Part shown: in pieces, positions 8,589 through 14,994 of the stretch
How positions within the stretch are numbered: position 1 is the stretch's first letter
How the letters are laid out: each line of letters begins with the position of its first letter
Assembly (NCBI GenBank): GCA_002389465.1
Contig: DGOT01000069.1
Location: 1 to 17,554 of the forward strand
Direction of reading: 5' to 3'
Length of the DNA: 17,554 bases
Source of the DNA: Bacteroidales bacterium UBA4459
GTDB lineage: Bacteria > Bacteroidota > Bacteroidia > Bacteroidales > F082
Program-made: the position numbers and the translations under genes
Notes under the pieces: model-generated
Seen by the model: only the letters and a program-made list of their open reading frames with translations
Database searches by the model: none
Told to the model about the DNA's origin: nothing

Positions 8589-8609
8589 TTAAACGCCTGA
8601 GAGTCTTTA

Positions 8610-9767
8610 CTATGAAAAGAATTCACGCATTCTGTCGAAGTAACTTTTATCCTGAGCCGTGGGATTAGGTTTAAAATTAGCAGAACTTTTCATCTTTTCA
8701 AGCATTTCCTTTTCTTCTTTGCTCAAGTGTTTTGGCACCCAAACGTTTACATTCACAAGCAAGTCACCTTTTCCGTAACCATTCACATCGGGCAGGCCTT
8801 TACCTTTCAGGCGTAAGACTTTGCCCCCCTGAGTTCCGGCAGGTATTTTTATTTTTGCTTTTCCGTCAACTGTGGGTATTTCGGTTGTTGTACCTAAGGC
8901 TGCATCTGTAAAACTGACAAACAGATCATACAGTAGGTTGTTGCCATCTCTTGTCAGGCCGGAATTGTCCTTTTTCTCTTCGATCAGAACGAGTAAGTCG
9001 CCCGGAACACCACCCCTTGGCGCTGCATTACCTTTACTACTGACAGACAATTGCATGCCTTCGGCAACACCTGGGGGAACTTTAAATGTAACTACCTCTT
9101 CTCCCTGTACAATTCCGTTACCATGGCATTGTTTACATTTATTAGTAATTATTTCTCCTTCGCCTCCGCATTGCGGGCAGGTAGATGAAGTTTGCATCTG
9201 CCCCAGAAATGTGTTGGCAATTTTGGTAACCTGGCCGGCACCACCGCATGTAGGACATGTAGATTTGTCGCTACCATGTTCGGCCCCTGTTCCCTGACAG
9301 GCTGGGCAGGAAACATATTTCCGGAGTTTTATTTTTTTCTCCGTTCCATGGGCAATCTCTTTCAGGCTTAACGTTACTTTTACCCGTAAATTCGATCCTC
9401 TCCTGACCCGACGCCTTCCAGATCGCTGACCTCCGAAACCGCCACCAAAACTACCTCCGAATGCACCTCCGAAAATATCGCCAAAATGGCTGAATATGTC
9501 ATCCATTGACATATGTTGAGCACCGCTAAAACCTCCTGATCCGCTAAGCCCGCTATGACCAAACTGATCATACCTGCTGCGTTTCTCTTGATTGCTCAAC
9601 ACCTCATAAGCCTCGGCCGCTTCTTTAAATTTTTCTTCCGCCTCCTTATTGTCAGGGTTTTTATCGGGATGATATTTTAATGCCAGTTTCCGGTAAGCTT
9701 TTTTTAGTTCTTCGGGCGTTGCGTTTTTTGAAACACCTAAAATATCGTAATAATCTTTTTTGCCCAT
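8610..9767 (-). CDS. dnaJ: Chaperone protein DnaJ
   Basis: Co-chaperone that delivers substrates to DnaK and stimulates its ATPase. The 385-residue protein has the full type I layout: J domain (about 4-70) with HPD at 33-35, a Gly/Phe-rich linker (about 69-113), a zinc-binding domain with four CxxCxGxG repeats (Cys 154/157, 171/174, 197/200, 211/214), and the C-terminal substrate-binding beta domains. The ATG at 9767 (MGKKDYYDILGV) is chosen because J domains begin here; the open frame runs 23 codons further upstream and even into the grpE stop, but that part has no family similarity. It lies 43 bp after grpE, so both are probably one transcript. dnaK is not in the window. Confidence 0.97.
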   Translation of the reverse strand: MGKKDYYDILGVSKNATPEELKKAYRKLALKYHPDKNPDNKEAEEKFKEAAEAYEVLSNQEKRSRYDQFGHSGLSGSGGFSGAQHMSMDDIFSHFGDIFGGAFGGSFGGGFGGQRSGRRRVRRGSNLRVKVTLSLKEIAHGTEKKIKLRKYVSCPACQGTGAEHGSDKSTCPTCGGAGQVTKIANTFLGQMQTSSTCPQCGGEGEIITNKCKQCHGNGIVQGEEVVTFKVPPGVAEGMQLSVSSKGNAAPRGGVPGDLLVLIEEKKDNSGLTRDGNNLLYDLFVSFTDAALGTTTEIPTVDGKAKIKIPAGTQGGKVLRLKGKGLPDVNGYGKGDLLVNVNVWVPKHLSKEEKEMLEKMKSSANFKPNPTAQDKSYFDRMREFFS

Positions 9768-9810
9768 ATCCGTTTCTGTGTAATAATTATTCATCTGTTG
9801 TATTAAAATA

Positions 9811-10365
9811 TTAACTACCCACCACAACTTTTGCAAACCGAAGTACTTTGTCGTTGAGTAAATATCCCTTCTGAATTACGTCGACCACTTTTCCTTTCAT
9901 TTTTTTTCCAGCATCAATATTTGTAATGGCCTCATGAAAATCCGTGTTAAAATCGGTTCCCATCGAGTTCATCGGTTCTAATCCTTTTTGACTGAGTGTA
10001 TTAAATAGCTTGTTGTAAATAAGTTCTACACCCGAAACCAAATCGTCTTCTGAGGTATGTTCTTTCAGTACCTGCATGGCTCTTTCAAAGTCATCCAGTA
10101 CTGGTAGCAGATCAACAATTAAATCCTGGGATGCTGATTTCTGCAACGCTAATTTTTCCTTAATAGTCCTCTTCCTGTAGTTATCAAATTCCGAATACAG
10201 CCGTACATATTTATCCTGCATTTCTCCCAGCTCTTCTTTCAGTTTTTTAGCTGTTGATGACTTTTTTGTCACCTTGCCTTCTTTAACTTTACTTTCCGTC
10301 TTAGCAGCAGTTGATTCTTTCTTTTTATCTTTTTCGTCTTTTTTTTGTGCCATCTTTTTCGTCAT
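9811..10365 (-). CDS. grpE: Nucleotide exchange factor GrpE
   Basis: Releases ADP from DnaK and so completes the chaperone cycle with DnaJ, encoded next. The 184-residue protein has a very Lys/Glu-rich, presumably disordered N-terminus (1-40), a long coiled-coil helix (about 40-85), the VDLLPVLDDFERAM stretch (84-97) leading into the four-helix bundle, and the C-terminal beta-wing with GTDFNTDFHEAI (136-147) and KGYLLNDKVLRFAKVVV. ATG at 10365 is used; an ATG four codons later is also possible. A 9-bp inverted repeat lies 44-73 bp upstream and may be a control site. No classical CIRCE element is seen, and no TAnnTTTG box, so the mode of heat-shock control is open. Confidence 0.95.
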   Translation of the reverse strand: MTKKMAQKKDEKDKKKESTAAKTESKVKEGKVTKKSSTAKKLKEELGEMQDKYVRLYSEFDNYRKRTIKEKLALQKSASQDLIVDLLPVLDDFERAMQVLKEHTSEDDLVSGVELIYNKLFNTLSQKGLEPMNSMGTDFNTDFHEAITNIDAGKKMKGKVVDVIQKGYLLNDKVLRFAKVVVGS

Positions 10366-10408
10366 GATTTTCTATATACAATAAGGTATTTTCGGAACAC
10401 AATTTTTT

Positions 10409-10438
10409 TGCCAATATCGATAAACGGCCATATTGGCA
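10409..10438 (-). promoter_or_regulatory. Inverted repeat upstream of grpE-dnaJ (candidate operator)
   Basis: A perfect 9-bp inverted repeat, TGCCAATAT (10409-10417) and ATATTGGCA (10430-10438), is separated by 12 bp in the 104-bp murA-grpE gap. On the transcribed strand it is followed by A residues, not T, so it is not an intrinsic terminator for murA. Its position fits an operator or an mRNA hairpin for grpE-dnaJ. It is not the HrcA CIRCE sequence. Confidence 0.5.
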
Positions 10439-10469
10439 GAAGATTTGTTTTAATAACTTAAAAGGAAAA

Positions 10470-11789
10470 TTAAATTCGTTCGATATCCGCCCCTAGTTGC
10501 CGTAGCCGGATGTCAATATTTTGATAACCCCTGTCAATCTGATTAATATTCTCGATGATGCTTGTTCCTTTAGCAGATAAAGCCGCAATGAGCAATGCAA
10601 CCCCTGCCCTGATATCAGGAGAACTCATCTTTATTCCTTTTAACGATTGTTTATGATTGAGGCCAATAACTGTAGCTCTGTGCGGATCGCAGAGAATGAT
10701 CCGAGCACCCATATCAATCAACTTATCCACAAAGAAAAGCCGGCTTTCAAACATCTTCTGATGAATCAGAACACTACCTTTTGCTTGTGTGGCCACCACC
10801 AGAACGATGCTGATAAGGTCGGGTGTAAATCCGGGCCAGGGCGCATCGGCAATGTTCATAATGGAACCATCGATAAAGGTCTTTATTTCATATTCCTCTT
10901 TGGCAGGTACTATTATATCATTCCCGTTCTGTTTAACCGTAACGCCAATTTTTCTGAATACATCCGGGATAAGCCCCAGGTCGTGTAACTGTACATTTTT
11001 GATAGTAAGTTCTGATTGTGTCATGGCAGCAAGGCCGATGAAACTGCCCACTTCAATCATGTCAGCCAGCAAAGTATGTTCGGTTCCATTCAGATGGCGA
11101 ACTCCTTCAATAGTGAGCAGATTAGAACCAATGCCCTCAATTTTTGCCCCCATGCGGTTGAGCATCTTACACAGTTGAACAAGATAGGGTTCGCAAGCTG
11201 CATTAAAAATGGAGGTCTTTCCTTTGGCCATTACTGCTGCCATAATGATGTTGGCTGTTCCCGTGACGGAAGCTTCTTCCAGCAGCATATAATTTCCTGT
11301 CAAATTTTTTGCCGCTACATGATAACTCTTTTCTTCGTCGTTGTAAGTAAAGGTTACGCCCAGTTTCTGTAATCCTATGAAATGCGTGTCAAGACGTCTC
11401 CGTCCGATCTTGTCGCCACCGGGCTGAGGAAGGTAGCCGGTTCCAAAACGAGCCAGCAACGGCCCCAAGATCATAACGCTGCCCCGGATACTGGTTGCTT
11501 TTTCGTAATACTCTTTTGTCCTGATATAGTCGATATTTATATTATCGGCCTGAAAAATGTATGCGTTGGGGCCTGTTATGGATATCTTTACTCCAAGGCC
11601 TTTAAGGAGGTCAATAAGCCGGTTCACGTCAACAATGTCCGGTACATTCGTCATGTGTACTTTGTCAGCAGTAAGCAATACGGCGCAAAGTACCTGCAGG
11701 GCTTCATTTTTAGCGCCCTGCGGAATGATGTCTCCCGACAGTTTGTTGCCGCCGTTAATTTTAAAAGAATTCATAGGTTTGATTTTCAT
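10470..11789 (-). CDS. murA: UDP-N-acetylglucosamine 1-carboxyvinyltransferase
   Basis: Cytoplasmic enzyme that transfers enolpyruvate from PEP to UDP-GlcNAc, the first committed step of peptidoglycan synthesis. The 439-residue protein is of normal length and has the EPSP-synthase inside-out barrel pattern. Active-site matches to E. coli MurA: Lys27-Asn28 (GAKNEA), Arg102 (IRGSVMILGP), Arg130 in the loop, the Asp of TPDL near the middle of the C-half, and IDRGYQNI near the C-terminus. The loop position of E. coli Cys115 is Asp126 (PGGDKIGRR). The ATG at 11789 is used; ATG at 11774 (MNSFKING) aligns as well with the start of relatives such as Bacteroides MurA. It is 88 bp after the DUF4290 gene and upstream of grpE. 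Confidence 0.96.
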   Translation of the reverse strand: MKIKPMNSFKINGGNKLSGDIIPQGAKNEALQVLCAVLLTADKVHMTNVPDIVDVNRLIDLLKGLGVKISITGPNAYIFQADNINIDYIRTKEYYEKATSIRGSVMILGPLLARFGTGYLPQPGGDKIGRRRLDTHFIGLQKLGVTFTYNDEEKSYHVAAKNLTGNYMLLEEASVTGTANIIMAAVMAKGKTSIFNAACEPYLVQLCKMLNRMGAKIEGIGSNLLTIEGVRHLNGTEHTLLADMIEVGSFIGLAAMTQSELTIKNVQLHDLGLIPDVFRKIGVTVKQNGNDIIVPAKEEYEIKTFIDGSIMNIADAPWPGFTPDLISIVLVVATQAKGSVLIHQKMFESRLFFVDKLIDMGARIILCDPHRATVIGLNHKQSLKGIKMSSPDIRAGVALLIAALSAKGTSIIENINQIDRGYQNIDIRLRQLGADIERI

Positions 11790-11877
11790 CCATTAAAATA
11801 ACGAAAAATGAATTATAATTTAAATGTGACCATAAAAATAATTTTAGAACGGCAATGTCACCTAAACCAGACGATCT

Positions 11878-12507
11878 CTATTGTTGCCGCTTTTTTCTTT
11901 TCCCGCTGTTGTCTTTTGAACGCGGTATGAATTTCTTTTTCCGGCTCTTATTACGGGCTAAAATATCCGATGTTGCAGTCAGCTTTTGCTCGTCCGAAAG
12001 TGTTAGCTTACCGTCAGATAATATATTCAGATGATGCGCAATAACCTCATCATCAACCGATTCGCGGTTCCAGTTTAAATATGACTTCTTCAAATGGTTT
12101 GCGATTGTATGTACCAAAGCTTCTTTTTCAGGACCATCTTCGAATGCGCATGCTTCTTTGATGATGGCTTCAATATTTTTCCCGTAATGGCGGAACTTGA
12201 TCTTTTTATCGCTGTACAATACCTTATCGGGCTTACGTTCCAGCGTGTCTTTTTCAGGTTTTGGATAAGGGCCGTCAACATCCAGGCGGAAATCGGATAC
12301 AATAAAAAGATGATCCCATAAAGTCCGCATATAATCACTCGAATCGTGGTTCTGTGGATTCATTGACGCCATAACACTTACGATGTATTTAGCGGCATTA
12401 GTGCGTTTTTCCCGGTCTTCAATGGTTAAGGCGTACGCTACCATTTTCTGAATGTTGCGACCATATTCGGGAATGATCAGTTTTTCTCGTTGTGAATTAT
12501 ATTCCAT
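11878..12507 (-). CDS. DUF4290 family protein
   Basis: Function unknown; I recognise it as the DUF4290 family, which is largely restricted to Bacteroidetes. The 209-residue product begins MEYNSQREKLIIPEYGRNIQ, is soluble with no signal peptide or membrane helix, and looks mainly helical. The central part has the conserved-looking MNPQN, WDHLFIVSDF and VDGPYP stretches; the C-terminus is a basic tail (KSRKKKFIPRS and further Arg/Lys), which could bind nucleic acid. The ATG at 12507 is chosen over one 18 codons upstream because family members begin with this sequence and the longer form would overlap a predicted promoter palindrome. It sits between the helicase and murA in the same direction; a link to murA has been suggested only by gene order here. 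Confidence 0.85.
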   Translation of the reverse strand: MEYNSQREKLIIPEYGRNIQKMVAYALTIEDREKRTNAAKYIVSVMASMNPQNHDSSDYMRTLWDHLFIVSDFRLDVDGPYPKPEKDTLERKPDKVLYSDKKIKFRHYGKNIEAIIKEACAFEDGPEKEALVHTIANHLKKSYLNWNRESVDDEVIAHHLNILSDGKLTLSDEQKLTATSDILARNKSRKKKFIPRSKDNSGKRKKRQQ

Positions 12508-12559
12508 AATACAATGTAACTTTATAATAAGGTTGGAACGGCTCTTTATATAAGACGTC

Positions 12560-12576
12560 AATTTTGCGCAAAATTA
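12560..12576 (-). promoter_or_regulatory. Candidate promoter and operator palindrome for the DUF4290 gene
   Basis: TAATTTTG (minus strand, 12576-12569) fits the -7 consensus TAnnTTTG. It overlaps a perfect 16-bp palindrome, AATTTTGCGCAAAATT (12560-12575), which would cover the -7 box and the likely start of transcription. A protein bound here would block initiation. No TTG is present at 19-20 bp upstream, so the promoter call is modest; the palindrome itself is exact. Confidence 0.4.
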
Positions 12577-12621
12577 GCTAAATAATTATATGGTAAGGCG
12601 CAAGCGTTTAATTTTTACTGT

Positions 12622-14889
12622 TTAGGTAATAATCTTCAACTTGGCAAACCGGAGTAAGAGGTTCTTTTTACCCACCACGCTAAAATAAACTGTAGCTTTT
12701 TTATTGGGTCCCTGTCCTTCAATTGCGATCACTTTTCCGAGACCAAATCTGGAATGTTCTACCTGCATTCCGGTTTGTAACTCTGAAGTGTCGGAAGCTT
12801 CAAAGGTAATCTCTTCTTCTTTGGGAGTCCTTCTTCCCAGTGAAGTCATGCCCGGTTTGATGTTGCTCCTTTTCTGCGGTCTATTTACTTTCCCATCGAG
12901 CTGAATGGAAGCTTTTTTAGGTTTTTCAAAAAGCGACTCGTCTATTTCTTCTAAAAATCTGCTTGGTTCCGATATGGTGAACTGTCCCCATTGGTAGCGG
13001 CTTTCAGCATACGACAGAGTTATCTTGTTCATGGCACGGGTTAACGCTACATAAAACAGGCGTCGTTCTTCTTCCAGGTCAGCCCGCGAGTTGATGGAAT
13101 GTATGGAAGGAAAGAGATTTTCTTCCATACCAACGATGTGGACATTGGAAAACTCAAGTCCCTTAGCTGCATGAATGGTCATAAGAGACACCTTATTGTT
13201 GTCATCATCGTCTTTATCTGCATCGGTTAGTAAGGCTACATTCTGCATGAACTCATCCAGCGTACCCTGTTCCGCCATGTCGCCTTCATTTTCTTTGGCC
13301 GCAGCTTCCGAAAACTCCTTGATGGCATTGAGTAACTCTTCCATATTTTCCACCCTGCTGATTCCTTCTGGCGTATCTTCTTCGTGGTATAATTTTAAAA
13401 GACCTGATGATACGGCAATATGACGCGCCACTTCGTAGGCATCTTTTTTCTTCAGTTCTGTTTTAAAGCTCTTAATCATGGTAGTAAAATCGGTCACTTT
13501 CTTTATGATGCCCGAATTTACAGCAACATGGTATTTACCCGGATCTTTGATCACTTCCCATAAGTTGACATTGTATTCATCAGCGGCTACGATCATTTTC
13601 TCCATACTCGTTTTTCCAATGCCTCTGGCCGGCTGGTTGATAGCACGTTGAAGGGCATCCTCGTCGTTATGATTGATGGTAAGGCGAAAATAGGCCAGCA
13701 GGTCTTTTATTTCCTTGCGGCTGTAAAAAGAGAGACCTCCGTAAATACGGTACGGTATATTTAATTTCCGTAGCGATTCTTCAATAGCACGCGACTGGGC
13801 ATTAGTACGGTATAAAACGGCAAAGGAACTGTGAGGCAACTGATAGTTCATTTTACTCTCAAAAATGGCATTAGCAACGAGTTGACCTTCTTCATTATCG
13901 CTGGTTGCTTTGATCAGTCCGATTTTTTGCCCTAACTCATTTTCCGTCCACACAGTTTTTTGAATCCTGTCTTTGTTGAATGTAATTACTTTATTGGCAG
14001 CCTCTACAATATTCTTTGTCGATCGGTAGTTCTGTTCAAGTTTAAAAAGCTGAAAATCCGGATAGTCACTTTTGAAGTTCAGCATATTGGTAATGTTGGC
14101 ACCACGAAATGCGTAAATGCTCTGAGCATCATCGCCCACAACACAAATATTTTCAGTGTTGGCTGCCAGTTTTTGAATAATCAGGTACTGGGCGTGGTTG
14201 GTGTCCTGATACTCATCGACAAGAATATGTTTGAACTTTAACTGGTATTTGTACAACACATCGGCAAAATCGCGGAAAAGGATATAGGTGTTAAAAAGCA
14301 GGTCATCGAAGTCCATAGCGTCGGCTCTTTTTAACTTGGCTTCGTAACTTTTGTAAATGTCTTTGATCAGGGGTTTGCGTGCGCTGGTATCAGCAGATAC
14401 AATTTCCGGGTTCTCACTATAGTCTGTCGCATTGATCAGGCTCGACTTAGCCATGGAAATACGGTGTGCTACATAGCTTGCAGCATATGTTTTGGGGTCG
14501 AGATTTTTGTCTTTTATAATTTGTTTAATGAGCCGTTTACTGTCGTCTGAGTCGTAAATAGAATAATTGGAAGGATATCCCAGATGGTGTCCTTCTATTC
14601 GTAATATCTTAGCAAATACAGAATGAAATGTGCCCATCCAGACATTCCGTGCGTCAGTACTGCCAACCAGTTCAACCACCCGATCTTTCATTTCGCGGGC
14701 AGCTTTATTCGTGAAAGTCAAAGCCAGAATATTGAACGGGTCAATCCCCTGCTCAAGCAGATAAGCCACTTTATAGGTCAGTACACGTGTTTTTCCAGAT
14801 CCCGCTCCGGCAATAACCATCATTGGACCATTGGTGTGTACTACGGCCTTATATTGTTCTTCGTTAAGCTGTGTTAAAAAGTTGCTCAT
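12622..14889 (-). CDS. UvrD/PcrA-type superfamily 1 DNA helicase
   Basis: ATP-dependent 3'-5' DNA helicase for nucleotide-excision and mismatch repair, and for clearing replication or transcription blocks. The 755-residue protein has every motif: Q motif LNEEQ (8-12), motif I GAGSGKT (28-34), TFTNKAAREM (58-67), motif II VDEYQDTN (224-231), motif III VVGDDAQSIYAFRGA (250-264), motif IV region FAVLYRTNAQSRAIE, motif V TIHAAKGLEF (571-580) and motif VI VALTRA (614-619). The C-terminal 50 residues (VEHSRFGLGKV onward) match the Tudor-like tail of PcrA that contacts RNA polymerase. PcrA and UvrD cannot be told apart by eye, so no symbol is given. It is transcribed away from the glycosyltransferase gene and leads the minus-strand run. 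Confidence 0.96.
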   Translation of the reverse strand: MSNFLTQLNEEQYKAVVHTNGPMMVIAGAGSGKTRVLTYKVAYLLEQGIDPFNILALTFTNKAAREMKDRVVELVGSTDARNVWMGTFHSVFAKILRIEGHHLGYPSNYSIYDSDDSKRLIKQIIKDKNLDPKTYAASYVAHRISMAKSSLINATDYSENPEIVSADTSARKPLIKDIYKSYEAKLKRADAMDFDDLLFNTYILFRDFADVLYKYQLKFKHILVDEYQDTNHAQYLIIQKLAANTENICVVGDDAQSIYAFRGANITNMLNFKSDYPDFQLFKLEQNYRSTKNIVEAANKVITFNKDRIQKTVWTENELGQKIGLIKATSDNEEGQLVANAIFESKMNYQLPHSSFAVLYRTNAQSRAIEESLRKLNIPYRIYGGLSFYSRKEIKDLLAYFRLTINHNDEDALQRAINQPARGIGKTSMEKMIVAADEYNVNLWEVIKDPGKYHVAVNSGIIKKVTDFTTMIKSFKTELKKKDAYEVARHIAVSSGLLKLYHEEDTPEGISRVENMEELLNAIKEFSEAAAKENEGDMAEQGTLDEFMQNVALLTDADKDDDDNNKVSLMTIHAAKGLEFSNVHIVGMEENLFPSIHSINSRADLEEERRLFYVALTRAMNKITLSYAESRYQWGQFTISEPSRFLEEIDESLFEKPKKASIQLDGKVNRPQKRSNIKPGMTSLGRRTPKEEEITFEASDTSELQTGMQVEHSRFGLGKVIAIEGQGPNKKATVYFSVVGKKNLLLRFAKLKIIT

Positions 14890-14908
14890 CTGATTTTAAA
14901 TGTGCCCG

Positions 14909-14916
14909 CAAAAATA
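14909..14916 (-). promoter_or_regulatory. Candidate -7 element for the helicase gene
   Basis: TATTTTTG on the minus strand fits TAnnTTTG and lies 20 bp before the helicase ATG, giving a leader of about 15 nt. No TTG -33 element at the usual distance. Confidence 0.42.
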
Positions 14917-14978
14917 CCTTAATTATCTGTTCCGGGCTGATCATTTTACATTGGATTTTCAACAAATCATTTTTCGTG

Positions 14979-14986
14979 TATTTTTG
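14979..14986 (+). promoter_or_regulatory. Candidate -7 element for the glycosyltransferase gene
   Basis: TATTTTTG fits TAnnTTTG but would start transcription only 2-5 nt before the ATG at 14995, so the mRNA would be almost leaderless. It overlaps GGAG (14986-14989), a good ribosome-binding site 5 nt before the ATG; both cannot work together. Either the box is chance or the GGAG is. Confidence 0.25.
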
Positions 14987-14994
14987 GAGTGAAT

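Noticed and set aside
9768..9836. 23-codon N-terminal extension of DnaJ
   Set aside because: The J domain starts at MGKKDYY; the extension overlaps the grpE stop and shows no family similarity.
11833..11840. murA promoter
   Set aside because: TATTTTTA on the minus strand misses the final G of TAnnTTTG and has no TTG at the right distance; too weak to list.
11826..11861. GTGAC/GTCAC inverted repeat upstream of murA
   Set aside because: Only 5 bp with a 26-bp interval, expected by chance.
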